Below are positions 18,234 through 26,461 of a stretch of 64,000 nt of DNA, piece after piece (position 1 is the first letter of the stretch; every line of letters starts with the position of its first letter). The position numbers were made by a program, and so were the translations under genes. The notes below the pieces were generated by a model that saw only the letters and a program-made list of their open reading frames with translations, was not told where the DNA came from and did not search any database. Source of the DNA: Serratia grimesii NBRC 13537 (lineage in GTDB: Bacteria > Pseudomonadota > Gammaproteobacteria > Enterobacterales > Enterobacteriaceae); contig NZ_BCTT01000006.1 in the NCBI RefSeq assembly GCF_001590905.1, positions 530,909-594,908 on the forward strand, given 5' to 3'.

Positions 18234-18420
18234 AATGATCTCTCTTATCAGGTCATCACAAAATTAGTGACGATGATAGGCAGCGCAAGCGTTTGATTAA
18301 AGTTTGTTTACCAATCTTTACCCTTAGTTATCATTGTTGCAACCTTAAGCGGGAGTTGATGGTTTCTTCAACGCTTACGCGTCAAGTGCTGGTTTTTCGT
18401 TCGGTTGAACCGTAATGGGC

Positions 18421-18449
18421 TTTACAAGCGGATCAGCTCTGTTTATAGT
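18421..18449 (+). promoter_or_regulatory. Promoter of the tRNA-Ser gene
   Basis: TTTACA and TATAGT are separated by 17 bp and end 12 bp before the tRNA, with a GC-rich stretch between, typical of a stable-RNA sigma-70 promoter. Confidence 0.75.
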
Positions 18450-18461
18450 TCGGCTCGTTGC

Positions 18462-18549
18462 GGAGGGGTGGCCGAGTGGCTGAAGGCAACGGTCTTGAAA
18501 ACCGTCGACGGGAAACCGTTCCAGAGTTCGAATCTCTGCTCCTCCGCCA
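18462..18549 (+). tRNA. serT: tRNA-Ser (anticodon TGA)
   Basis: An 88-nt class II tRNA with encoded CCA. The acceptor stem GGAGGGG pairs with CTCCTCC (one G-T pair), the anticodon loop is CTTGAAA giving TGA, the variable arm is long and the T arm contains GTTCGAATC. Same site as E. coli serT next to yccA. Confidence 0.98.
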
Positions 18550-18558
18550 TAAATTATG

Positions 18559-18589
18559 ACCCCGTGCTCTCTGAGCACGGGGTTTTTTG
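18559..18589 (+). terminator. Terminator of the tRNA-Ser gene
   Basis: The stem ACCCCGTGCT/AGCACGGGGT has a 5-base loop and is followed by six T residues. Confidence 0.93.
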
Positions 18590-18622
18590 TTGCGTCCAGA
18601 AAATGGTTTGGTAGCACGGGCA

Positions 18623-18650
18623 TAAAAAAGCCGCCCGGATGGGGCGGCTG
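18623..18650 (-). terminator. Terminator of betT
   Basis: AGCCGCCC and GGGCGGCT pair around a short loop, and on the minus strand six T residues follow, just past the betT stop. Confidence 0.85.
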
Positions 18651-18668
18651 TAGTCGTCGTTGAGGGAA

Positions 18669-20663
18669 CTAACGAACCAGATGCAGGAAGTGCAGATGTT
18701 TCTCGTACTGGTCGAGAATATCGTGAATGATCTGCTCTTGCGTCCAACCCATCACATCGTAATCCTGTCCACCTTCTTTTAGGTGAACTTCACCGCGATA
18801 GTATTTATGTTCTTCGTCACGTTCCTCATCATTCAATCCAGCCAGGGCAAAGGCCGGTTGAATGTAAGCACGCAGGCGAACTTCATAAACAAAGTTGAGA
18901 TCCTCACCCAGATCAACCTCAAAACGGATGCGATCGTCCTGTGAATCGTCAATCGAAGACGTGGTGTTTTGCTTAGCTAATTCAGCTTCGACCAGCATCA
19001 TGGCGGGCTGAACCACTTCACTGACAAAACGTTTTACCTGGGAGCGCTTCGGGAAGTAGGCAATATTACGTAAGCGTCGTTGCCACGAGATCGGGTTACG
19101 TGCGGCGGTCGGCGCAATCGTGGTCATCACTTGGCTATCGCGCTTATAGGCATCGATACGCAAGGCTTTTAATAACCCGTAGATAGACACCAGCAAGATC
19201 ATCGAGAACGGCAGGGCACTGGCAATCGTTACGGTTTGCAACGCGCTCAGCCCGCCGGCAATCAGTAATGCAATCGCGACGACCCCCATCATCGAGGCCC
19301 AGAATATCCGCTGCCAGACCGGCGTTTTATCGGTGCCACCGGAAGCTAATGTATCAACGACCATCGCCCCTGAATCCGCAGAAGTGACAAAGAACACCAC
19401 GACCATGGCCATCGCGATAAACGACAGAATATTAGAGAACGGGAAGTGCTCCAGGAAGTTAAACAGCGCCAGGGCTACATCGTTTTGTACCGTGTTAGCC
19501 AGATCGCGCGCACCTTCGTTCATGATCAGATTGATGGCGCTGTTGCCGAAAACGGTCATCCAAAGCAGCGTAAAGCCAGCCGGAACAAACAGCACACCGG
19601 TGACAAACTCACGAATGGTACGTCCGCGTGAAACGCGGGCAATGAACATACCCACGAATGGCGACCATGATAACCACCAACCCCAATACAGCAGCGTCCA
19701 ACCGCCCAACCAGTTGCTGGATTTTGGTTCGTAAGCGTACAGGTTAAAGGTTTTACTCACGATATCGGAGAGATAGCCCCCGGTATTTTCAACAAAGGAT
19801 TTTAATAGCAGTACGGTTGGCCCAAGCGCAGCGACCAAAACCAGTAACAATACGGCCAGACCGAGGTTCAGTTCGGACAGAATGCGGATGCCTTTGTCCA
19901 GACCAGACACTACCGACAGCGTTGCCAGCCCGGTAATCACTACGATCAGGATCACCTGTACCGTGGCGTTGATCGGCAAACCGAATAGGTGGTTGAGGCC
20001 GGCATTAACCTGCAATACGCCGTAACCCAATGAGGTTGCGACGCCAAACACGGTACCGATCACCGCAAAAATATCTACCGCATGGCCAATGGGCCCATAA
20101 ATGCGATCACCAATGATCGGATACAGAGCGGAGCGTAGCGTCAGCGGTAGGCCGTGCCGATAGCTAAAGAACGCCAAAATCAAGGCGACGATGGCATAAA
20201 TCGCCCAAGCATGCAGGCCCCAGTGGAAGAAGGTTAGGCGCATTGCCTGTTTAGCCGCTTCCACTGTTTCCGGCGTCCCGGTTGGGGGCGAAAGGTAGTG
20301 CATCACTGGCTCGGCGACGCCAAAGAACATCAGGCCGATACCCATTCCGGCAGAAAATAGCATGGCGAACCATGAAACATAGCTAAAGTCTGGTTGGGCG
20401 TGATCAGGCCCAAGCTTGATATTGCCGTAACGCGATAAACCCAGATAGGTCACGCTTAACAGGATCAGTGCGACTGCCAGAATGTAAAACCAGCTGGCGT
20501 TAGTGAATATACCCTGTTGCAACGCTTTGAATTTGCGATCGGCTAATTCAGGATAGAGGGCGGCAAATGCCACCAGGACGATGATTAATGCGGCAGAGAT
20601 AAAAAATACCGGAGGATTGATATGGCTACGACGTGCCACAATTTCAGTGTCGTTTTGGCTCAT
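18669..20663 (-). CDS. betT: High-affinity choline transporter BetT (BCCT family)
   Basis: A 664-residue betaine/choline/carnitine transporter that imports choline with cation motive force. Twelve membrane segments span about residues 18-510. The BCCT signature region WTLLYWGWWLSWSPFVGMFIARVSRGRTIREF and MGIGLMFFGVAEP are present. The long hydrophilic C-terminal domain (about 515-664) is the BetT-type osmotic regulatory tail, which separates it from the shorter CaiT and BetP-like members. In E. coli betT is divergent from betIBA; here no choline-oxidising genes are adjacent, so the transporter is an orphan in this window. A terminator follows it. Confidence 0.9.
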   Translation of the reverse strand: MSQNDTEIVARRSHINPPVFFISAALIIVLVAFAALYPELADRKFKALQQGIFTNASWFYILAVALILLSVTYLGLSRYGNIKLGPDHAQPDFSYVSWFAMLFSAGMGIGLMFFGVAEPVMHYLSPPTGTPETVEAAKQAMRLTFFHWGLHAWAIYAIVALILAFFSYRHGLPLTLRSALYPIIGDRIYGPIGHAVDIFAVIGTVFGVATSLGYGVLQVNAGLNHLFGLPINATVQVILIVVITGLATLSVVSGLDKGIRILSELNLGLAVLLLVLVAALGPTVLLLKSFVENTGGYLSDIVSKTFNLYAYEPKSSNWLGGWTLLYWGWWLSWSPFVGMFIARVSRGRTIREFVTGVLFVPAGFTLLWMTVFGNSAINLIMNEGARDLANTVQNDVALALFNFLEHFPFSNILSFIAMAMVVVFFVTSADSGAMVVDTLASGGTDKTPVWQRIFWASMMGVVAIALLIAGGLSALQTVTIASALPFSMILLVSIYGLLKALRIDAYKRDSQVMTTIAPTAARNPISWQRRLRNIAYFPKRSQVKRFVSEVVQPAMMLVEAELAKQNTTSSIDDSQDDRIRFEVDLGEDLNFVYEVRLRAYIQPAFALAGLNDEERDEEHKYYRGEVHLKEGGQDYDVMGWTQEQIIHDILDQYEKHLHFLHLVR

Positions 20664-21132
20664 AGAATACCTTCTAGCTAGTCCGTTAGGGAATTGGGGT
20701 TAATCCTTTAAAACAACTCCATAAAAAATGGGCGAACAACGTGCCCGTGAAATTTAACCCGGTAAGTATATCGAAAAAACGACCTAATTGTCATTTTTTC
20801 GGTCAAAACGGCTATTTTAAATGGTTTTATTAGACGTTTTAGCTATATAAAAATAACACAGTCAGGATGGGTAATTCACTCTTTTCGAAGGGAAAAGTGC
20901 CGCCGCCATATCAGGAATACCAGAGTGCACATAAATACAGCGTCAGGCTGCAAAGAGGAGGCACTTTCGTCATACAACGGTGACCTTAGCGGCATGGTAG
21001 AGCAGATCATGATAGAAACGCCTATAACAGCCGCCAGAACCCAGGCGGATGTGCCGTTAACTATTGATCAGGGCAATGCAAAGGTTAGAATAGGGTTACG
21101 CGATTGTGTTTAGCTCTGTCATGGAGATCAAG
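20664..21132. other. Intergenic stretch between betT and a small membrane-protein gene
   Basis: AT-rich near betT, presumably its promoter. A long-range complementary pair (AAAAGTGCC near 20893 and GGCACTTTC near 20959) is visible. A 62-codon frame (20925-21113) has no recognisable protein character. No gene is called. Confidence 0.5.
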
Positions 21133-21348
21133 ATGAGTGGGTATCAAATAGCATTGTGGACGATGATCTTTCTGAAGTCTGGTGCATTTCTGGTGTTCGT
21201 TTGGTGGTGGATGTTCAAGCGTGCAACCAAGCCTTATGTCCGTCCGCAAGATGTTGTGATTGACGAAACGCCGGATGATGACAATCTGACAATGGAAGAA
21301 GTGATGAAGAAGCACGGTATTACCCGTGTGGAAAATCAAACCCACTAA
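21133..21348 (+). CDS. Small single-pass membrane protein, unrecognised
   Basis: A 71-residue protein with one clear hydrophobic helix near the N-terminus (about residues 5-28, IALWTMIFLKSGAFLVFVWWW). A positively charged junction (MFKRATKPYVRP) and an acidic hydrophilic tail (VIDETPDDDNLTMEEVMKKHGI) follow. The charge pattern predicts the tail in the cytoplasm. GGAG lies 6 bases before the ATG chosen; an in-frame ATG nine codons earlier lacks this site. It stands alone between divergent betT and the convergent dehydrogenase operon. I do not recognise the family; coding is supported by the ribosome-binding site and coherent protein character. Confidence 0.68.
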   Translation: MSGYQIALWTMIFLKSGAFLVFVWWWMFKRATKPYVRPQDVVIDETPDDDNLTMEEVMKKHGITRVENQTH

Positions 21349-21455
21349 AGTATTCCTTGCCGTATCCTTTCCGAATAAGGCACAGCCTATCCCTATATGA
21401 CTTGCAGCCATGCCTGCAAGCCAGGGTTAATTCCCCAGCTTGCAAGTTTCAGGGG
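21349..21455. repeat. Hairpin-rich intergenic spacer
   Basis: It contains an inverted repeat CTTGCAG-N6-CTGCAAG at 21401-21420 and a second, self-complementary CTTGCAAG about 20 bp further on, lying between two convergent transcription units. It may act as a weak bidirectional terminator; no T-run follows. Confidence 0.4.
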
Positions 21456-22865
21456 TTAACGCCGCTTTCTTCCTACCAACCACACCAGGATGAGCAACGC
21501 CAGTACCGCAATGCCGATTGCCGGGGCCATATAAGGCTGCAACCGGGCAAGCAGCGGGATCGGACCGCCTTGGCGCAATATGGCGACGTCTACAGCACTG
21601 ACCTTAACCGTCGGATTACCATACTGTTGCAGGACATAATTGCTGATAGCAGCGATCTGCTGATCGTTTAGCGGATTAACATATGATTGTGGGCCAAAGT
21701 TCGGCATGAGCACGTGCTGGTCGCCGACCTTTCGTTCTACACCGAACAATATGGCTGAGATCAGGTTGGCTGGGTTGCTGGCACCGGTGGCGGTATTGTT
21801 GAACAACGAGGGATAAGCCTGATTTTTACTGCCGCTACCGTCCGCCTGGTGACAGCTGGCGCAGTTGCCGCTGAACAGTGCCGCGCCGTCGGTCACGGTG
21901 TTATTTGCCGTGGCAGGATGTAACCCGCGCAACTGGGCTTCAACATTAAACGGCTTGCCGTAACTGTCTGCAGCCTGGTGGTCATTGGCGTCTCTGATTG
22001 GCGTCGTGCTTTTCAGGTAAACCGCAATGGCCGATAAATCCTCATTGGAGAAATACTGCAGGCTGTTTTCGATGGCTTCCGCCATGCCGCCAGCTGCCTG
22101 GTTCTTCCCGGTTACCTGGCCTGTTTTCAAATACTGCACCAATTGCTGTTCGTTCCAGCCGCCAATACCGCTGATGGGATCAGAAGTAATGTTCGGGGCA
22201 TACCAACTGCCGACCATGCCGCCTGCCAACGCCTGACTATTGTCTTCCGCCATTAACACGTTGCGTGGAGTATGACAGGTATCGCAGTGCCCAGGCCCAT
22301 TGACCAGATAGGCGCCCCGGTTCCACTGTTCGCTTTTGCTGGCATCCGGTGCGAATCGACCGTCTTTCAGGAACAGCAGATTCCAGGCTGCCATGCTAAA
22401 ACGCAGATTGAACGGGAATGGCAGATCGGTCAGCGTATTTTTCTGATCGACAGGTTTCACACCGTGCATAAAGTAGGCATACAGTGCCTTGATATCCGCG
22501 TCGCTCAACCGGGTGTAAGAGGTATAGGGCATTGCAGGGTAGAGATGGGTGCCATCGGCGCGAATACCGTCCCTGACTGCACGGGCAAACTGCTGTTCGC
22601 TATAACTACCAATGCCCTCGGTGTTGGACGGGGTGATATTGGTAGCGTAAATCACCCCCATGGGGGAACTGATGCCATAGCCGCCAGCAAACGGCGTACC
22701 GCCTTCCGGTTTGGTATGGCAGGCCTGGCAGTCGGAGGCGATGGCAATCTGTTCGCCTTTTTTAATCAACGCCACGCCGCTCAGGTCAGCTTCGTTTGCC
22801 GCCTGTACAGCGCTGCTGCCGAGTAACAGCAGGGATAGCAGTGTCAGTCTCGCCTGTTTTTTCAT
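21456..22865 (-). CDS. Triheme cytochrome c subunit of membrane sugar dehydrogenase
   Basis: A 469-residue periplasmic cytochrome with three haem c sites: C46QACH50, C194DTCH198 and C335ASCH339. An N-terminal signal peptide is cleaved near VQA. A single C-terminal membrane helix (about 445-463) is followed by GRKRR, anchoring it in the inner membrane. This is the architecture of the cytochrome subunit of gluconate, 2-ketogluconate, sorbitol and fructose dehydrogenases, which passes electrons to ubiquinone. Its start overlaps the stop of the flavin subunit gene by 4 bp, and the order small, large, cytochrome is that of such complexes. The substrate is not determined by this subunit. Confidence 0.9.
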   Translation of the reverse strand: MKKQARLTLLSLLLLGSSAVQAANEADLSGVALIKKGEQIAIASDCQACHTKPEGGTPFAGGYGISSPMGVIYATNITPSNTEGIGSYSEQQFARAVRDGIRADGTHLYPAMPYTSYTRLSDADIKALYAYFMHGVKPVDQKNTLTDLPFPFNLRFSMAAWNLLFLKDGRFAPDASKSEQWNRGAYLVNGPGHCDTCHTPRNVLMAEDNSQALAGGMVGSWYAPNITSDPISGIGGWNEQQLVQYLKTGQVTGKNQAAGGMAEAIENSLQYFSNEDLSAIAVYLKSTTPIRDANDHQAADSYGKPFNVEAQLRGLHPATANNTVTDGAALFSGNCASCHQADGSGSKNQAYPSLFNNTATGASNPANLISAILFGVERKVGDQHVLMPNFGPQSYVNPLNDQQIAAISNYVLQQYGNPTVKVSAVDVAILRQGGPIPLLARLQPYMAPAIGIAVLALLILVWLVGRKRR

Positions 22866-24517
22866 GACTTCACCGCCAGCTTGCGTGCAATGTCATCGGC
22901 GGCCTTGATGCCCAACGCCGCCATGGTCAGGGTACTGTTCACCACACTGGCGGAAGGAATGGCACCGCCGCCCGGCAACCAAAGATTGGCATGGTCATGC
23001 GTCCGGCAGTTGCCGTCTACTACCGAATCTTCGGGACTGTGCCCCATGATGGTTCCGCCCATAATGTGGTTATTGGCATTTAGGCTGGTGGTGATGTTGA
23101 ACTCTTCGGCATCGAACAGTTGGCCAATATGTTCAAGCTGCTTATGTGCAGCTTCGGCGCCTTTGCGTACGTAATCACCTACATCGTAATGGATATCTGG
23201 GCAGGGTAGACCATGGGCGTCTGTACGGGTTTTACTCAATGTCAGGCGGTTATTTGGGTCTGGTAACGGTTCCAGACTAATGGACAGATCGACGCCATAG
23301 GCGGCGCGCCGGCGGATCTCAGCATCCAGCTCTTTACCGACCAACCCTTTTTCCAACGCCTGCTGTGTTGCAGGAACCACCCGATTGATGTTGTTGAGGA
23401 TCATTTTATTGGCTGAGTAATCCTTGCGGAACTCACCGTCACGTGGGCCAACCAGGCAGCTGCTTTGCGCGGGACCCCGTCCCAGCCAGAGGGGTTCTTT
23501 CGCCAGGAAAGTACAGTGAAAACCAGAGTGGTCCATCATATTGCGCCCAACCTGATCGGAAGCGTTGGCAATGCCATTCGGGTTGCGTTCATTTGCCGCC
23601 ATTAGCAGCAGACGCGGGGTTTCTATGCCGTTGCAGGCTAGTGCGAAAGCCTTGGCCGTGGCCTTGTAGGATTGTTTTTTATTGTCCAGCCAATGTACGG
23701 CGGTAACCTGGTTCTGATCATCGGTATCAATCTTGTAGACCACGGCTTCTGCCAGTACCACTGCACCTTTCATCTCCGCACGTTCAACGTGATGGATACC
23801 GTTGTACATTGCCCCTATTGGGCAAATAGGTTGGCAGTTGTTATTACCGCAGCAGGTTGGGCGGCCTTTCCACGGGTGGATGCTTCGCCCCTGTGGAATA
23901 GGGACTGAACGGTAGCCGTGTGGGTTAACCACTTCAGCAAAACGGATATCGCCATGAGCCCAGGGCACCATATCCATCGGGTAGGGTTTGCTGCGCTCAA
24001 CCGGAGACTGTTGTTGCGGATCGTTGGGACCAGCAACACCGATCTCTTCCTCTGCCCGGCAATAGTAGGGTTCCAGCTCGTCATAAGAAATGGGCCAGTC
24101 GCGGCCAACGCCGTATAACGTCTTCATTTGGAAATCACTTGGCACGTGTCTCCAACAAGAGGCTGCCCAATGCCAAGTGGTACCGCCGACGGTACGCAGA
24201 TAACCTTGTTTGAAACTGCTGGCACTGGGGCCACTCAGGGCAACGTAGTTGTTTTCCGGGAAATAAAGTGGTGCGGTGGCGAACTCTGATTGCGGGTACA
24301 GTCCCTGATAATCGGAGCCAGCACGGTTGTCAAAAGGCATATTGCGCCAGTTTTCAACGGCCTGAGCACGCTCTATACGTAGACCCGCTTCCAATACCAA
24401 CACGGAAAAGCCTTGGCTGACCAATTGATCGGCCATCATGCCACCGACAATACCGGAGCCTACGATCACAATATCTGCCGATGCATTGCCATCGGCGGTA
24501 AATACAGGTTTTTTCAT
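22862..24517 (-). CDS. GMC-type FAD dehydrogenase, large subunit
   Basis: A 551-residue flavoprotein of the GMC oxidoreductase family, the catalytic subunit of a three-part periplasmic sugar or sugar-acid dehydrogenase. The FAD dinucleotide loop is VGSGIVGGMMAD (19-30), and the catalytic pair is probably H484 (NNHIMGG) and N527 (VNSTLT). A cysteine group, C222, C223, C228 and C232 in the segment following RSIHPWKGRP, matches the place where fructose-dehydrogenase-type enzymes carry a [3Fe-4S] cluster for electron transfer to the cytochrome subunit. It has no signal peptide and is presumably exported with its Tat-bearing small subunit. Candidate substrates are gluconate, 2-ketogluconate, sorbitol or fructose; I cannot choose among them. 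Confidence 0.9.
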   Translation of the reverse strand: MKKPVFTADGNASADIVIVGSGIVGGMMADQLVSQGFSVLVLEAGLRIERAQAVENWRNMPFDNRAGSDYQGLYPQSEFATAPLYFPENNYVALSGPSASSFKQGYLRTVGGTTWHWAASCWRHVPSDFQMKTLYGVGRDWPISYDELEPYYCRAEEEIGVAGPNDPQQQSPVERSKPYPMDMVPWAHGDIRFAEVVNPHGYRSVPIPQGRSIHPWKGRPTCCGNNNCQPICPIGAMYNGIHHVERAEMKGAVVLAEAVVYKIDTDDQNQVTAVHWLDNKKQSYKATAKAFALACNGIETPRLLLMAANERNPNGIANASDQVGRNMMDHSGFHCTFLAKEPLWLGRGPAQSSCLVGPRDGEFRKDYSANKMILNNINRVVPATQQALEKGLVGKELDAEIRRRAAYGVDLSISLEPLPDPNNRLTLSKTRTDAHGLPCPDIHYDVGDYVRKGAEAAHKQLEHIGQLFDAEEFNITTSLNANNHIMGGTIMGHSPEDSVVDGNCRTHDHANLWLPGGGAIPSASVVNSTLTMAALGIKAADDIARKLAVKS

Positions 24518-24532
24518 CAGAAATCTCTCAGA

Positions 24533-25093
24533 TCACAGGGGAACATTGACGGCTGGCGGGGTTGCGGTCCACCACAGCGGGCCATTGCCACAATAGGTGG
24601 GAACGATCAGCGCATCGCTGGCGGGGCGATACATCAGCGCATCTTTATAGGCGATCAGTTCTGCCGTTTGCCCATGACCGACGGTGCCGGTGTACCATGC
24701 GGTAATGATTGCCGTGAGCACGTCTTGCAGGCCAGCCTGTGTGGCTTGTTGTTGCAACTGCTTTGCACTTTGGCCCGGTTGCAATAAGTGACTGATCTGC
24801 TCAACCTTCGAAGTAAACTGGGCATCGTGGTTATGTAGCGCCGTAAAAATACGCGCCGACATACCCTGATCGATATCGTTATGTTCGGTTAATGTCTGAG
24901 AAATTTTGAAGAAGCGCGCAAACTGCAACGGGTTGGTCGCCGCGGTATGTTGTTCAGCCTGGCTAAGGAAAGGATAGCTAAGCAGGGACGTTGCAAGTAG
25001 GGTTGAGGCCAGTCCCAGTAGGACTTCCCTCCGACTGAAACCGGTTCCATTTTTGGCTGGTAGCCCACCATCGTCTGATAAAAAATTTTCCAT
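24533..25093 (-). CDS. Small Tat-exported subunit of FAD sugar dehydrogenase
   Basis: A 186-residue subunit with a twin-arginine signal (SRREVLLGLAS, about 20-30), which carries the complex to the periplasm. The mature part resembles the FAD-SLDH small-subunit family: FFKISQTLTEHNDIDQGMSARIF, IITAWYTGTVG, ALMYRPASDALIVPTYCGNGPLWW near the end. It is the first gene of the operon, 15 bp before the large subunit. This protein is needed for export and folding of the flavoprotein in characterised relatives. Its short length is closer to 2-ketogluconate, sorbitol or fructose dehydrogenase small subunits than to the longer gluconate-dehydrogenase subunit 3, which is weak evidence on substrate. Confidence 0.85.
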   Translation of the reverse strand: MENFLSDDGGLPAKNGTGFSRREVLLGLASTLLATSLLSYPFLSQAEQHTAATNPLQFARFFKISQTLTEHNDIDQGMSARIFTALHNHDAQFTSKVEQISHLLQPGQSAKQLQQQATQAGLQDVLTAIITAWYTGTVGHGQTAELIAYKDALMYRPASDALIVPTYCGNGPLWWTATPPAVNVPL

Positions 25094-25457
25094 GTGTTTT
25101 TCTCACAACAGGTGTTAGTGCCGAATAAGGCAAAGGGGAGCGGGTAAAGAGTGATAATAAACAATGAAATAACTCCATTGTTTATGGTTTCATATCTAAT
25201 AATTTTTGCGGATATTAACTTGGTGATAACTTTTCAGCAATAATCTTGCTCAGGTGCTATGAAAAAACAGCACATAAAGAATAAAAAAGCAGGCACAACG
25301 GCAAGTTAGGGTAGGAGAGAGCGCTATAATTAGGGCTATTGAGCGGTAAATACTCAGTCTTGAGAGCGGTATTATCCTCGGGATTTTGAGGATTAAATAG
25401 GGGATTAATGAGTCATGCTTATATTTAAGCTAACGTTATTATTCTTAATCCAAACCA
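25094..25457. other. AT-rich upstream region of the dehydrogenase operon
   Basis: 364 bp without a gene. Presumably it holds the operon promoter; I see several AT-rich hexamers but no single convincing promoter, operator or RNA element. Confidence 0.5.
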
Positions 25458-25482
25458 ATAAAAAAACCCGCCGCAGCGGGTT
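25458..25482 (-). terminator. Terminator of the nuclease gene
   Basis: The stem AACCCGC/GCGGGTT has a CGCA loop, followed on the minus strand by a T-run. Confidence 0.85.
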
Positions 25483-25495
25483 CCCGGTGATCACG

Positions 25496-26293
25496 TTAGC
25501 TCTTGCAACCCATCAGTTCCGGCAGGACTCCAGGCTTGGCCTTCAATGAAGCCTGTACATCATCCGGCAGACCCGCCCAGATAATTAAACCAGTGCGCTT
25601 TTCGATTTCACTTACCGTCACACGGTACTGGCAGAAATCGGCATTTTTCGGGGTGTTTTGATCAAACAGAAACGCGGCATAGTGGTTCACTTCCGGGCTG
25701 TTGTTGATGAAAATGACCTTCCAATAAGCACTAGGAATCGTGTGTGCTTTCTGAGTACCCGGCAATTTGCCCATATTACGTTCGTACAGTGGACCGGTCA
25801 CGGTATACACCGAGCTAATGTCTGCCCGGTCAATCAGTTTGCGTTCCTGGTCTTCCAGTCGCGCCCAAGAGCCTTGGTTCAGGTCTGCCATTTGTGGCGT
25901 GATGTTGGAAAGGTAGTTCAAGGATTCCCAGTCAGACACCCCAGCCAATGACGCCAGCGGTGCCTGATGCCCACGATCCACCTTCAGCGCTGCATTGGCA
26001 CCGGTATAGTCCGCCGGCACCAGCGTATCTGCCGGGTTCAGTGCAGGGTCGGTTTTCCAGTTGCGCGTCTTGCCACTGGCCGGTGTGTCCTTGGTAATGT
26101 GATAAGCCACCCAATTGGCGAATTTGGTGGTGCTGTTGTTGTTCAATGTATAAGCATGGCGAACGATTGACACATTACTGCTGCCGCCAGTTGGGCAACC
26201 GACCGCACAGTTGTCGATAGACTCCAGCGTCTCGGCGGAGGCCTGGGCGGTAAACAACAGTGCGGCGATAGCTAACATCTTGTTAAAGCGCAT
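25496..26293 (-). CDS. nucA: Secreted non-specific DNA/RNA endonuclease
   Basis: A 265-residue precursor of the Serratia extracellular nuclease, which cuts single- and double-stranded DNA and RNA. The signal peptide ends at ASA, with the mature protein starting ETLESIDNCAVGCPTGG. The catalytic motif is DRGHQAPLASL with H109 (H89 of the mature enzyme), and the metal-binding asparagine lies in QMADLNQGSWARLEDQ. Two disulfide pairs (C29/C33 and the two C-terminal cysteines) are conserved. I remember only about a dozen or so differences from S. marcescens NucA. GAGG is at a proper distance (8 bases) only from the second ATG, so MRFNKML is the start. A LexA box lies 29 bp upstream. A terminator follows. 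Confidence 0.97.
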   Translation of the reverse strand: MRFNKMLAIAALLFTAQASAETLESIDNCAVGCPTGGSSNVSIVRHAYTLNNNSTTKFANWVAYHITKDTPASGKTRNWKTDPALNPADTLVPADYTGANAALKVDRGHQAPLASLAGVSDWESLNYLSNITPQMADLNQGSWARLEDQERKLIDRADISSVYTVTGPLYERNMGKLPGTQKAHTIPSAYWKVIFINNSPEVNHYAAFLFDQNTPKNADFCQYRVTVSEIEKRTGLIIWAGLPDDVQASLKAKPGVLPELMGCKS

Positions 26294-26322
26294 ATTCATA
26301 TCCTCAATAAGTTAAAATTATA

Positions 26323-26338
26323 CTGTATATTTGTACAG
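26323..26338. promoter_or_regulatory. LexA box upstream of the nuclease gene
   Basis: CTGTATATTTGTACAG matches CTGT-N8-ACAG with the AT-rich interior and flanks of strong SOS boxes. It predicts that nuclease secretion is induced by DNA damage; I recall reports of SOS control of nucA in S. marcescens but cannot cite them. Confidence 0.9.
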
Positions 26339-26461
26339 TTAAAGTAACTTATCGCAATGAAACGAATACAACAATGCAACACATTCATGTTGCGAATGTG
26401 TCAGCGTTGGTACAGCACAGTGGGTGATAAAGAGGCCTGGGCTGAGAGGGTCGCAAAAGTA

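Noticed and set aside
20925..21113. 62-codon frame between betT and the small membrane protein
   Set aside because: No ribosome-binding site, no hydrophobic or domain pattern.
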